In this document: positions 28,535 through 37,405 of the stretch, piece by piece | Layout of the letters: each line of letters begins with the position of its first letter | How positions within the stretch are numbered: the first letter of the stretch is position 1 | The notes under the pieces: model-generated | What the model saw: only the letters and a program-made list of their open reading frames with translations | The model's database searches: none | What the model was told of the DNA's origin: nothing | Assembly (NCBI GenBank): GCA_944326425.1 | Contig: CALVDX010000007.1 | Coordinates: 1 to 64,000, forward strand | DNA from: Candidatus Gastranaerophilales bacterium | GTDB taxonomy: Bacteria; Cyanobacteriota; Vampirovibrionia; Gastranaerophilales; Gastranaerophilaceae | Direction of reading: 5' to 3' | DNA: 64,000 nucleotides | Translations under genes and position numbers: made by a program

Positions 28535-29401
28535 ATGACTATTCAGGATTGGTTTGAAAAGCGAAAAGAGGCGCAGATTAGGCGCCGTGAAGCTGAAAAA
28601 CATATGGAAGATGATGGACAGCCCAGTTTGTGGACTAAATGTATTCATTGCGAAAACCAGATTTTAAAAGCTGATTTAGAAGAAAATATGATGGTTTGCC
28701 CCGTATGTGAATACCATTACAGAATAAATGCAACAAAAAGAATAAAACTTTTGTTTGATAATGACTCCTTTGTTGAAAGATTTAAAAATATTAAACCGAC
28801 TGATCCGCTTGACTTTGTTGATACAGAGCCGTATAAGGAACGTCTGGAAAAGGCGCATTCTAAAACTAATTTGGATGAGGCTGTTATAACCGGAACAGGT
28901 ACCATAAAAGGACATCGTGTTGCTGCTGCAATAATGGATTTTGACTATATGGGCGGCTCTATGGGCAGCGTTGTCGGAGAGAAAGTTACAAGAATGATGG
29001 AAGAAGCAATCAAACAAAGAGTTCCTATGATTGCAATAACATCATCAGGCGGGGCCAGAATGCAGGAAAGCGCATTGAGTCTTATGCAGATGGCCAAAAC
29101 TTCCTGTGCTGCCGGTAAGCTTGATGAAGCAGGACTTTTATATATCAATGTCCTTACAGAACCTACATTTGGCGGTATTACTGCAAGCTTTGGCACTCTG
29201 GGTGATATAATTATTGCAGAACAGGGTGCCCGTATTGGTTTTGCCGGACGCAGGGTAATTGAGCAAACAATCAGGCAAAGCCTTCCGGCGGATTTCCAAA
29301 CGGCAGAATACCTGTTAAAATACGGACAGGTTGATATTATCTCTAAACGGGCCGAGTTAAGGGATAAGCTTGCAGACGTGCTCAGTATGCATGGAATGTA
29401 A
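28535..29401 (+). CDS. accD: Acetyl-CoA carboxylase carboxyltransferase subunit beta
   Basis: AccD forms the alpha2-beta2 carboxyltransferase with AccA, moving CO2 from biotin to acetyl-CoA for fatty acid synthesis. It is 288 residues. The N-terminal zinc ribbon is intact (Cys36, Cys39, Cys55, Cys58). The crotonase-like core has FDYMGGSMGSVVGEK and ITSSGGARMQES. ATG 28535 gives the usual MTIQDWFEKRK start; an upstream in-frame ATA at 28523 is unlikely. accA follows after 128 bases of relatively GC-rich sequence in which I see no gene. Confidence 0.97.
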   Translation: MTIQDWFEKRKEAQIRRREAEKHMEDDGQPSLWTKCIHCENQILKADLEENMMVCPVCEYHYRINATKRIKLLFDNDSFVERFKNIKPTDPLDFVDTEPYKERLEKAHSKTNLDEAVITGTGTIKGHRVAAAIMDFDYMGGSMGSVVGEKVTRMMEEAIKQRVPMIAITSSGGARMQESALSLMQMAKTSCAAGKLDEAGLLYINVLTEPTFGGITASFGTLGDIIIAEQGARIGFAGRRVIEQTIRQSLPADFQTAEYLLKYGQVDIISKRAELRDKLADVLSMHGM

Positions 29402-29529
29402 TCCGGCAAAGTACGGCAAACGGTCAGCCCCCGATATCAAAAAACGGTTTGGCTTTACGATCGGAATATGACAAGCCATAGGCGGCGGGTAGCCCGATAA
29501 AATATAAAAACTAAATTGGAGTATAGAGA

Positions 29530-30480
29530 ATGACAGTGTTGGAGTTTGAAAAACCGATTTTAGAAATACAAAAAAAGATAGATGAATTTAAAAAAATGAG
29601 TTTGGAGTCAGGTATGGACTTTAATGGCGAAATTGAAAACCTTGAAAAACAGGCTAATGAAATAAAAAGAGAAATGTATGAGTCCTTAAAACCGTCTCAA
29701 AAGCTTCAAATCGCAAGGCACAGCGAACGTCCTAACTTTTTGGATTATACCAATATGATGTGTGAGAATTTTATAGAGCTTCACGGAGACAGAGAAGGCT
29801 CTGATGACAGGGCTATAATCGGAGGTCTTGCTACCATTGATGGCCGTAATGTCGTTTTGATTGGTACCCAGAAGGGAAAATCTACAAAAGAAAATCTTGA
29901 GTATAATTTCGGGATGCCGCAGCCGCAAGGGTATAGAAAGGCATTGAGATTATTTAAACATGCCGAAAAATTCAGGCTCCCGATTATAACACTTATAGAC
30001 ACACCGGGAGCTTATCCGGGGATTACTGCCGAGCAGACGGGGCAAGGTATTGCAATTGCAGTAAACCTCAGAGAAATGTCAAAACTTACAGTTCCTGTTA
30101 TTGCCGTTATTACCGGCGAAGGGTGCAGCGGCGGAGCGCTGGGGCTTGCTGTTGCAAACAGGGTATTTATGCTTGAATATGCATACTATACGGTTATTTC
30201 ACCTGAAGGGTGTGCGTCTATACTCTGGAGAGATGCTGCAAGGGCTGCGGATGCGGCTGATGCGCTTAAAATTACTGCAGATGATTTGCTTAAGTTTGGC
30301 GTTATTGACGGCAAGATTAATGAGCCGTTAGGCGGCGCGCATACTAACCCGCAGGATATGAGCGACAGACTTAAAAATGCGCTTATCGGCGCGCTGGAAG
30401 AGTTGGATTCCTATTCTCCCGAGGAATTAAAAGCCCAAAGATACAGCAAATTCAGAGGAATGGGTGTATTTAACGAATAA
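29530..30480 (+). CDS. accA: Acetyl-CoA carboxylase carboxyltransferase subunit alpha
   Basis: AccA is the partner of AccD, 316 residues as usual. An N-terminal helix pair is followed by FIELHGDREGSDDRAIIGG, KGKSTKENLEYNFGMPQPQGYRKALRL, TLIDTPGAYPGITAEQTGQG and ITGEGCSGGALGLAVAN. TGGAG precedes the ATG. Its TAA stop overlaps the prmA start by one base. The biotin carrier and carboxylase subunits are not in the window. Confidence 0.97.
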   Translation: MTVLEFEKPILEIQKKIDEFKKMSLESGMDFNGEIENLEKQANEIKREMYESLKPSQKLQIARHSERPNFLDYTNMMCENFIELHGDREGSDDRAIIGGLATIDGRNVVLIGTQKGKSTKENLEYNFGMPQPQGYRKALRLFKHAEKFRLPIITLIDTPGAYPGITAEQTGQGIAIAVNLREMSKLTVPVIAVITGEGCSGGALGLAVANRVFMLEYAYYTVISPEGCASILWRDAARAADAADALKITADDLLKFGVIDGKINEPLGGAHTNPQDMSDRLKNALIGALEELDSYSPEELKAQRYSKFRGMGVFNE

Positions 30481-31382
30481 TGGACAATTATTTTGAACTT
30501 GTTATAGATATTAATCCTGCTATATCCGATGTTGTATCTGATATTTGCTTTTCAAATTTTGACTGCGAAGGGGTAATACTTGCAGAAGAAACCTATAAGG
30601 ATTTGGAAATGGTTTCAACAACCGAGGGGGAGTTGAAAGCGTTTCTTGTGGCAAATCCCGGTAAATCCGTTATAGCTCGTATTTTGACTGAAAACAGAAA
30701 CTTGCTTTTAACGCGCGGGTTTAGCGACGAAGAACTCGGAAGTTGGGCTTTTACAATTGCGGAAAAAGAAAATCAGGACTGGTCGAAGAAATGGAAAGAA
30801 AAATGGGATGTCACGCATGTAAGTGACAGAATAACCATTGTTCCTAGCTGGATAGAGTATAAACAAAAAAGACCGGATGAGGCTATAATCACTCTTGACC
30901 CGGGATGTGCCTTTGGTACTGGTACGCACCCGACTACACAGTTGTGTATGCGCGCGATAGAAAAATATGTTAAATCAGGGGATTCCGTTGCCGATATTGG
31001 CATGGGATCGGGGATTCTCGCTATTTGCGCCAAAAAATTCGGCGCAGGATACGTTTACGGATGTGATAATGATGAAACGGTTATTGATGTAGCAAAAGAA
31101 AATGCCGTTAAAAATAATATTGACGCAGTTTTTGAACTCAATACGGCCGATAAAGTCAAGCAGGAATTTGATTTTGTGTGTGCAAACATTCTTCATAATG
31201 TTCTTGCAGAAATTATGGGTGATTTAAAAGCCTTGATGAAACAGGGCGGGAAAATTGTTTTAAGCGGTATTCTTGATGAAAAGAAGATGGTTGTATTTGA
31301 GGCGGTTAAGGCAAGTTCGTTAAAAGTGGTGGAGGAAACACACCTTAATCAGTGGGCGGCAATAATAGCAGAGAGGGTATAA
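30480..31382 (+). CDS. prmA: Ribosomal protein L11 methyltransferase
   Basis: PrmA is an SAM-dependent methyltransferase that trimethylates ribosomal protein L11; 300 residues. It has the PrmA N-terminal domain (SWAFTIAEKENQDWSKKWKEKW) and a class I methyltransferase core: LDPGCAFGTGTHPTTQLCM, VADIGMGSGILAICAKKFG and FVCANILHNVL. It overlaps the accA stop by one base and the kdsB start follows two bases after its stop, so accA-prmA-kdsB is one transcription unit. Confidence 0.95.
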   Translation: MDNYFELVIDINPAISDVVSDICFSNFDCEGVILAEETYKDLEMVSTTEGELKAFLVANPGKSVIARILTENRNLLLTRGFSDEELGSWAFTIAEKENQDWSKKWKEKWDVTHVSDRITIVPSWIEYKQKRPDEAIITLDPGCAFGTGTHPTTQLCMRAIEKYVKSGDSVADIGMGSGILAICAKKFGAGYVYGCDNDETVIDVAKENAVKNNIDAVFELNTADKVKQEFDFVCANILHNVLAEIMGDLKALMKQGGKIVLSGILDEKKMVVFEAVKASSLKVVEETHLNQWAAIIAERV

Positions 31383-31384
31383 AG

Positions 31385-32122
31385 ATGGAAAAAGGCGGAT
31401 GTACGGCAATAATAATTCCTGCAAGGTATGGTTCAAGCAGGCTTGAAGGGAAGCCGCTCATTAAAGTGCTTGATAAACCTATTATTCAGTGGGTTTGGGA
31501 GAAAGCAAAGCGTTCTGCCAAAGCTGATAAGGTGATTGTCGCAACAGACGATAAAAGGATTTATGACGCGGTAGAAGCCTTCGGCGGAGATGTAGAAATG
31601 ACATCAACGGAGCATAAAAGCGGGTCAGACAGGATTGCGGAAGTCGCTTCCCGTCATCCTGAGATTGATATTATAATAAATTTGCAGGGGGATGAGCCGT
31701 TAATCAGCCTTGATGACATAAATGCCGTGATTGACGGGGTTAAAAACGATGAAACGGTTGATATTTCAACACTTGTACGCGAGATTAAGGATGAAGAAGA
31801 GGCAAACAATCCTAATCTTGTAAAATGCGTATTTGATATAAACAATTATGCGTTGTATTTTTCCCGCTCCAAAATCCCGTTTGAACGCAATACCGGTATG
31901 AGTAAAATTTACGGTCATTTAGGGATTTATGGTTACAGAAAAGAATCGTTATTTAAGATGACAAAACTCCCGCAGACTAATCTGGAAAAAGCAGAAAGCC
32001 TTGAACAATTGCGGGCGCTCCAGTCCGGCATGCGTATAAAAGTTGCCGTAACGGAAAATATTCCTGTTGGAATAGATACGATTGAAGATTTGGAACATTT
32101 TAAACAATTGGTAGAAAAATAA
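31385..32122 (+). CDS. kdsB: 3-deoxy-manno-octulosonate cytidylyltransferase
   Basis: KdsB activates Kdo as CMP-Kdo for the inner core of lipopolysaccharide. It is 245 residues, family-typical. It shows IIIPARYGSSRLEGKPL, VATDDKRI, TSTEHKSGSDRIAE, NLQGDEPLI and ENIPVGIDTIEDLE. ATG 31385 follows the prmA stop directly; a longer frame from 31352 overlaps prmA and is unlikely. It is direct evidence for an LPS outer membrane. Confidence 0.96.
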   Translation: MEKGGCTAIIIPARYGSSRLEGKPLIKVLDKPIIQWVWEKAKRSAKADKVIVATDDKRIYDAVEAFGGDVEMTSTEHKSGSDRIAEVASRHPEIDIIINLQGDEPLISLDDINAVIDGVKNDETVDISTLVREIKDEEEANNPNLVKCVFDINNYALYFSRSKIPFERNTGMSKIYGHLGIYGYRKESLFKMTKLPQTNLEKAESLEQLRALQSGMRIKVAVTENIPVGIDTIEDLEHFKQLVEK

Positions 32123-32123
32123 T

Positions 32124-32157
32124 AAAAAACCGGTTTATTAAAAACCGGTTTTATTAT
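32124..32157. terminator. Bidirectional terminator between kdsB and the Gly-rich gene
   Basis: AAAAACCGGTTT pairs with AAAACCGGTTTT across a short loop; T or A tracts flank both sides. It sits just after the kdsB stop and before the stop of the convergent gene at 32184. Confidence 0.8.
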
Positions 32158-32183
32158 GCAGTACTTAAAGGTCTATTATTATT

Positions 32184-33485
32184 TTACACAATTACGTTTG
32201 AGTTTTTCAGTTGGTTCATTTCTGCGATTAATCTATCAAAACCTGCTTTGTCGATATTGCCGTTTGTAGCGTATTTGTTAAATATCTTAGTAAGTTTAAC
32301 CATATCGTAAGCATCCATATCAACTGTATCGTGGTATCTGCTGCCTGCGCCGTATGCTGTGTCTGCTGTTGCTCTCATTGCGTCGGCTTCATAACCTGAT
32401 AAGTATGCTATGAATTCGTCAAATGAGATTTTGTCGTCACCGTGTGCATATTCTTCAAATATTTTGTCAGAGTTTTTAGTAACCTGTGCAATACTTGCAT
32501 CGTTGTGGTTTAATAACCAGGAACCGAATGTAGAGCCGACTTTTACACAGTTACCGTTTTGTTTATCTCTGCCGTCGAATGTTACTGTTGTAACTTCCGC
32601 ATCTGCTTCAGACCAGTTTTGTGTTACGTTTTGGTTTTTAGTTTCGTCAATATTTTTGGGTTTTGCTACTTCGTCGGTACAATTTTCACTAAATTTATTG
32701 AATGTTGTACCATCCGGAAGCTTGTATTGTTTTGTATCAGGATCATATTTGAACGCTGTTTTGTTGCCTTGTTCATCTTTATAAATAACATATACATTGC
32801 CTGCGCCGTCTTTTGCTAATTGTAATCTGTTATTGTTCCAGGCTTTATCAAGGCCTGCAGCTTTTTCATCAAGCCCGATTGATGTCCAGAAGTTTTTGCG
32901 TGCTTCTTTTGCTTCTTCTGATGATAACGGATTCTTAGGGTTGCCTTTATCGTCTAATAAATCATCAAGGTTATATTTGTTGTCTACGACTTCCGCCTCT
33001 TTCTTAGGTGGAGTTGGCGGTGTTTGCTCTACCGGTTGAGTTGGTTGAGTCGGTTGAGTTGGTTGTGTAGGTTGTGGTTGTTGTGTTTGGGTGCTTACTT
33101 TACCAATAGTAGAATATTGTCCGGGAATGTACGGATTGTATGGGTTATACGGGTTATAGCTGCTATAGTTATTATAGCTGTTATGACCGCAAGTACATCC
33201 GCCGCCTTGTTGACCGCCGCCAAACCAGCCGCCGTTGCCGCCGAAAATGTTGCCGAGTAAGCCGTTGCCGCCGAAGAGACCGTTAAATATGCCCATTCCT
33301 AAGCCTATGCCGATACCTTTACCGAACATTGGCCAGAAACCGCCGCCGAAGCCAAATCCAAATCCGCCGTAACATCTGCCGCTGCGTCTTGAACCGTTAA
33401 AGATGTTAATTACTTTGGTGTTCCTGATATTTACACCGCCGTGGCAATGTCTTGCGTCGAAGTTACAAGGTAAAACCCAGACCAT
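32184..33485 (-). CDS. Gly-rich, PTQ-repeat protein with EF-hand-like C-terminus
   Basis: The protein has 433 residues; the family is not recognised. Order of parts: a His/Cys start (MVWVLPCNFDARHCHGG), a Gly/Phe-rich segment (about 35-95), an Asn/Tyr/Pro segment with YNPYNPYNPY, and a PTQ repeat (five units, about 140-155). An acidic folded region (about 170-340) is followed by two EF-hand-like helix-loop-helix units (DKISFDEFIAYL and FNKYATNGNIDKAGFDRLI). The EF loops lack some calcium-binding acidic residues. A GAGG site precedes the ATG. There is no classic signal peptide. It may be a scaffold or surface protein; this is a guess from composition. Confidence 0.8.
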   Translation of the reverse strand: MVWVLPCNFDARHCHGGVNIRNTKVINIFNGSRRSGRCYGGFGFGFGGGFWPMFGKGIGIGLGMGIFNGLFGGNGLLGNIFGGNGGWFGGGQQGGGCTCGHNSYNNYSSYNPYNPYNPYIPGQYSTIGKVSTQTQQPQPTQPTQPTQPTQPVEQTPPTPPKKEAEVVDNKYNLDDLLDDKGNPKNPLSSEEAKEARKNFWTSIGLDEKAAGLDKAWNNNRLQLAKDGAGNVYVIYKDEQGNKTAFKYDPDTKQYKLPDGTTFNKFSENCTDEVAKPKNIDETKNQNVTQNWSEADAEVTTVTFDGRDKQNGNCVKVGSTFGSWLLNHNDASIAQVTKNSDKIFEEYAHGDDKISFDEFIAYLSGYEADAMRATADTAYGAGSRYHDTVDMDAYDMVKLTKIFNKYATNGNIDKAGFDRLIAEMNQLKNSNVIV

Positions 33486-33534
33486 ATTTTTATCCTCATA
33501 TTTTGTACTGCTTATATATATAAAGTATATAAGG

Positions 33535-33540
33535 ATTATA
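33535..33540 (-). promoter_or_regulatory. -10 element of the Gly-rich gene
   Basis: TATAAT read on the minus strand, about 50 bases before the start codon. An HLR1-like box lies 24-41 bases further upstream. Confidence 0.45.
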
Positions 33541-33563
33541 AAATTTCACATTTGAGAGGATTT

Positions 33564-33581
33564 GTTACAAAACTTAACAAA
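33564..33581. promoter_or_regulatory. HLR1-like box (TTACA/TTAACA)
   Basis: GTTACAAA-AC-TTAACAAA differs from the HLR1 consensus only in TTAACA for TTTACA in the second half. It is placed around the -35 position of the Gly-rich gene. Confidence 0.4.
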
Positions 33582-33614
33582 CATGTCTGAAGCCCTCTGC
33601 GCATGGGTTTCAGC

Positions 33615-33652
33615 ATGAAAAAAGCATCCTGTTTCAGGACACTTTTTTTCAT
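33615..33652 (-). terminator. Terminator of the 38.0-34.1 kb minus-strand operon
   Basis: ATGAAAAAAG...CCTG-TTT-CAGG...CTTTTTTTCAT forms a hairpin with T tract on either strand. It is the first such structure downstream of the minus-strand peptidase gene, though over 400 bases away. Confidence 0.5.
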
Positions 33653-33710
33653 GTATTTATATTTATTAAGTATATACTACAGAGCAAAAATATCGGGATA
33701 ATATTTTATA

Positions 33711-34104
33711 TCGGGGCTATACGCCCCGAACCCCGTATCTGCCATATCATAGGTTACATAAGTTTTTGTCGGGCTAAAGCCCGACCTATATATCTTTTGT
33801 CCTTCCGGACGGGAGCAGTAACGCCTCCGGCGGGTCCTCCGGACGGGGTCTCTTTTGGCGGCAAAAGAGACGTAAAACCGTCACCCTGTTGCTGCGTTCG
33901 CTCATCAATTGTATAGTTCAACATCAAGCGGGCAAACTCGACACTGTGTGTCTCAAACAATGCCCGCCCTGTAGTTGTTTCACTAACATTGATGGCTCAC
34001 TTCGCAGAGGGTGATTTTTTAATCCTGCAATTGCGGGGTTGGATTAAAAGATGGGTGATCATCCCGGACAATAATATGTAAATCGGGGACGTATAGCCCC
34101 GATT
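33711..34104. repeat. Hairpin-rich non-coding block bounded by inverted copies
   Basis: The left end ATCGGGGCTATACGCCCCGA (33711-33730) recurs inverted at the right end (34082-34103, with one extra base and one or two changes). Inside lie TCGGGCTAAAGCCCGA (33769-33784), a 9-bp stem GTCTCTTTT/AAAAGAGAC with a GGCGGC loop (about 33848-33871), and GC-rich CTCCGG units. A 68-codon minus-strand frame (33754-33960) runs through these stems and looks fortuitous. The base composition is more GC-rich than the neighbours. A non-autonomous element or structured RNA are options. Confidence 0.5.
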
Positions 34105-34109
34105 TAGTC

Positions 34110-35339
34110 TTAATTATTATAAATATTAAAGAAATTTTTAAGTATTTCGTACCCTTTCAGCATTGTTTTATAGTTTACCCTTTCTTCTGCCGAGTGCATA
34201 TTGTATACATCTGCTGTTCCTACTAAGAATGGAATAAATTTTTCTCCGTGTTTGTTTTTGTTATTTGCATAAATATGAGTTTCTGCTCCTGCGTGGAAGG
34301 ATTCAACAGAATTTTTTACACCCGCCATTTCGCTTGCTTTTGTGTGAACCTCCGGTATAAAATCGTCGTCGGATTTTTCAAACGGCAGAAGATGAACTGA
34401 AAATTCAATTTCTGCTTTGGCAAGTCCTGCGTATTTCTTATTGAAATTTTCTATGTAATTAATCATTATATTTTTAAGTTCCTGTTCTTTTTGAAGGTTA
34501 GAACTCCTTATTGAATAAGAGACTTTAGCAAGTGTATTGATTATATTAGTTGAGGAACGGTCAACAATTTCTGTAATATAGTCTTTTGAATCAACTTTAT
34601 CATCAACAATTGCTTTTACCGCATTTTGTATACCGCCGCCTGCTATTGCGCCGATGTTGCAGGAGGTTACGACACCGGTTTCATCTTTGTAATAAACTCC
34701 TTGAGGGAAGTGGTTAATAAGTTCGCAGACAAGTTTTACGGCATTAAGTCTTGATTCATCATCAATATCGATTCCTGAGTGGCCGCCTTTTAGCGCCCTT
34801 ACTGTAACTTTTACATTTGTATAACCTGCACCTGCAATTTGTAACTGGCCTAATTTGTCAGCATCCAGTACAAGAACATACTTTGAGTCTATTCTGTCAA
34901 ACTCTGCATTCTCAATCCCGCTCATTCCGGTTTCTTCATCCCTTGTAAACAGAATTTCAAGTCCGCCGTGTTTAATGCCGCTGCTTTTAACATCTTTTGC
35001 AAGTTTTAACGCACAGGCTACACCGGCTTTATCGTCGGCACCTAAAGTCCTGCCGTTTGCTTTGATGTAATCGCCGTCAAAAATTAATTCAACAGGTGAT
35101 GCGTCTCCGACAACATCCATGTGCGCAGATAATAGAATTGGTTGTTTGTTATTATCTGTCGCCGGAATTTTTAAGTATAAATTGTTGTAATGATCGCTTT
35201 CACATTGAATTTCATTTTCTTTTGCAAACTTCTTTATCCATGCAATTACTTTTTCTTCCTTTTTAGAGGGACTTGGAAGCTCTGCAAGAGAGCAAAAAAT
35301 ATCTATTAATTCATTTTCTTGTCTAACATTATTCTGCAC
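34110..35339 (-). CDS. M20-family peptidase, PepT-like
   Basis: This is a zinc di- or tripeptidase of 409 residues. It shows LLSAHMDVVGDA (first zinc ligands), TLGADDKAGVACAL, FTRDEETGMSGIEN (catalytic Glu pair), VLDADKLGQL, and KGGHSGIDI in the lid domain. The start is a GTG at 35339 with AAGGAGGT six bases upstream. The preceding zinc-ribbon frame ends inside this gene (11-base overlap), so the two are probably coupled. The exact subtype (PepT or a deacetylase relative) is inferred. Confidence 0.9.
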   Translation of the reverse strand: MQNNVRQENELIDIFCSLAELPSPSKKEEKVIAWIKKFAKENEIQCESDHYNNLYLKIPATDNNKQPILLSAHMDVVGDASPVELIFDGDYIKANGRTLGADDKAGVACALKLAKDVKSSGIKHGGLEILFTRDEETGMSGIENAEFDRIDSKYVLVLDADKLGQLQIAGAGYTNVKVTVRALKGGHSGIDIDDESRLNAVKLVCELINHFPQGVYYKDETGVVTSCNIGAIAGGGIQNAVKAIVDDKVDSKDYITEIVDRSSTNIINTLAKVSYSIRSSNLQKEQELKNIMINYIENFNKKYAGLAKAEIEFSVHLLPFEKSDDDFIPEVHTKASEMAGVKNSVESFHAGAETHIYANNKNKHGEKFIPFLVGTADVYNMHSAEERVNYKTMLKGYEILKNFFNIYNN

Positions 35340-35607
35340 GGAAAAACCTCCTTCCTGTACCTTCTTTTCCGATTTTTACTGATAATTTAGCGCCGCATCG
35401 CGGACAGCAGCCTACGTATGCAGTACCTTCTCTATTCTTATACAATCTGCCGTAAGTCTTGCAGCATGAAAACCATATACCGAGAAATTTTCTCGTGGTT
35501 AATTCTTTGTTTTCATTTTCTTTGCCCGTTTTTCCATCTCCTTTTTGAGCCGTTTCTCTTCTTTTCTGCATTTTTTGCATTTTTTGTCTTTTTTGCATTT
35601 TGTGCAA
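35329..35607 (-). CDS. Small zinc-ribbon protein overlapping the GHL10 gene
   Basis: The conserved-looking part is the C-terminal half, FLGIWFSCCKTYGRLYKN, then GTAYVGCCPRCGAKLSVKIG and RRFFRAE. The N-terminal half of the 92-codon frame lies inside the Lys-rich tail of the upstream gene and is unlikely to be translated. No ATG, GTG or TTG lies near the conserved part; AAGGAG at about 35541-35546 precedes an in-frame ACG. So the start is undecided and may be non-standard. It sits between the glycosidase-like gene and the M20 peptidase in one operon. Confidence 0.55.
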   Translation of the reverse strand: MHKMQKRQKMQKMQKRRETAQKGDGKTGKENENKELTTRKFLGIWFSCCKTYGRLYKNREGTAYVGCCPRCGAKLSVKIGKEGTGRRFFRAE

Positions 35608-37397
35608 ACATGAACTTTTGGGGCTTCATAAGCAACTCTTTGTCTGCTCCCGTCATTAAATGCGCTTGCTGTAAGAATATTCATATATTCGCACCCAAAA
35701 TGTGCATAATCAAATATGATAACGCCACCAAGTCCGAAACGTCTGCTTTCATGAACTATTCTGATTAAATCTTCAGGCGCTCCTTTCATAAATGTTACAA
35801 ATAATCCGGCATAGAGTTTTGTTTTTCTGGCACTCATATTTCTGATTTCGTTAATCATACTTGCCGTAGTTTTTGGGTCGCATGTTAAAAATAAAGGTGT
35901 AAAGCCATCTACATAATCGTTTCTTGACCACGTACGCCAATCCTGAATTTTAGTGGTCAGTGCTGTTTTATAGTTTGGGAAAATAACTGTTGTAAGGGTA
36001 ACATTTTTTGTACGGCATAAATCCGATGCTTTTTTTACAAAATCAGTAATTTTTTGTGCTCTGTAAAATAACCACGCATCCCAGAGAACATCGGTCCTTG
36101 TTAGTTCTACAGGGTCAATGCCGTACTGTGCTTTAAACCCTTCTCTTGTATACGAAGTATATCCCCAGGTTGATTTTTCATAGCCCGGAATTTCGGGTGA
36201 AATGGACTGCGGATAGCGGATGTAATCAAGGTTAATACCGTCAGGGGAGTATTTGCAAATTATTTCGTCAAGGAGTTTCAGTAAAAATTCCTGTACTTCG
36301 GGATTGGCCGGGTCAATAAAATATCCGTTATGTTCAGAGGTTGAATAAACAGGTTCTATAGAATTTGCGCTGTTTCCCGGAAGATTTGTCCAACCGGGCC
36401 GTATTGACAGGATGTAGTTTGGATAATTCTTCGGGTTTTTGTTTCCGACATAGAAGGTTTCAAACCAGATATGTACTTTCATTTTTCGCTTGTGAGCTTC
36501 TTTTATCCAGATGTCTAACGGATCAAAGCCGATAAATTCTTCATTCTGTTCGATAAATCCGTAAGAAAGCATCAAGTCGCTCGGATAAATTGTTTTTCCA
36601 TGATAATAGGTTTCCAGAAATACCGTATTAATACCGGATTTATTTAAAAGATCAAGGACTTGTATTATATCGTCTTTGGATTTGCAGGTTGGACGTATCC
36701 ATACACCTCTTAATTCATCCTGTTTATAAGGTACGACGAGTGACAGCGCTTCATTAGCATACTCTATGGCTTTTCCTGAGTACTTTTGTACATTTGCGCT
36801 GTCTTTCTGTGCTTTATATATGTTTTCTTTGGATTTGTTAATTGCAGTAACGGTTTTTCTTGCATCATATCTAGGAGTTGTTTTAATATAGAAGTTCATT
36901 ATATTTTGAACTTCTACAAGTTTAAGTTTGGCGCTGAATAAGAATGTGTCGGATGTTATATAAGATGTAATGGTTTTATTTACCGGGTCAATATAAACTT
37001 TAGCGCCTACAATCAGGTTTTCATTTATCCAGTGTTTGGCTTCTCCATGTCCGCTTATTACAACACCGTTTGCAGGAATTAAAGTATTTGCGCCGCTTAA
37101 TTGGGTTACAATTCCGTTAACGACGAGTGCCTCTGTACCAAATTCATTAGTATTTGTGCGCCGCCCGAATTCAGGAGTGTATACTACAAGCTGATTTGTG
37201 CCCCTTAATCCGGGAAACCGCGCACTTCTGGGGTTGTTTTCACTTGTCGGGTCAATTACACTTACTTTGTGCATGGTCTGATTAAAAATGATTTCTTTTG
37301 CATCCGGCTGAAACGGCTGAAATACAGCCATCGCATCGGCTGCATTAATACTGATACTCATAAATATTAACAGTATTAGTATAAAAAGACGTCTCAT
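35499..37397 (-). CDS. Exported GHL10-type glycosyl hydrolase-like protein
   Basis: The protein has 632 residues with a signal peptide (MRRLFILILLIFMSISINA). Residues 1-210 are a beta-rich region like copper amine oxidase N-terminal/SH3-type repeats. From about 230 there is a TIM-barrel domain of the GHL10/DUF187 (YngK-like) family: DELRGVWIRPTCKSKDD, NTVFLETYYHGKTIYPS, KVHIWFETFYVGN, GINLDYIRYPQS. The C-terminus is an unusual Cys/Lys-rich tail (CTKCKKDKKCKKCRKEEKR). It probably acts on cell-wall or outer-surface glycan; the substrate is unknown. It follows the TPR gene by eight bases. Confidence 0.9.
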   Translation of the reverse strand: MRRLFILILLIFMSISINAADAMAVFQPFQPDAKEIIFNQTMHKVSVIDPTSENNPRSARFPGLRGTNQLVVYTPEFGRRTNTNEFGTEALVVNGIVTQLSGANTLIPANGVVISGHGEAKHWINENLIVGAKVYIDPVNKTITSYITSDTFLFSAKLKLVEVQNIMNFYIKTTPRYDARKTVTAINKSKENIYKAQKDSANVQKYSGKAIEYANEALSLVVPYKQDELRGVWIRPTCKSKDDIIQVLDLLNKSGINTVFLETYYHGKTIYPSDLMLSYGFIEQNEEFIGFDPLDIWIKEAHKRKMKVHIWFETFYVGNKNPKNYPNYILSIRPGWTNLPGNSANSIEPVYSTSEHNGYFIDPANPEVQEFLLKLLDEIICKYSPDGINLDYIRYPQSISPEIPGYEKSTWGYTSYTREGFKAQYGIDPVELTRTDVLWDAWLFYRAQKITDFVKKASDLCRTKNVTLTTVIFPNYKTALTTKIQDWRTWSRNDYVDGFTPLFLTCDPKTTASMINEIRNMSARKTKLYAGLFVTFMKGAPEDLIRIVHESRRFGLGGVIIFDYAHFGCEYMNILTASAFNDGSRQRVAYEAPKVHVCTKCKKDKKCKKCRKEEKRLKKEMEKRAKKMKTKN

Positions 37398-37405
37398 CCT
37401 TAAAT

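Noticed and set aside
33754-33960. 68-codon minus-strand frame in the hairpin block
   Set aside because: It runs across several perfect stems, has no convincing ribosome site, and is better explained as structured non-coding DNA.
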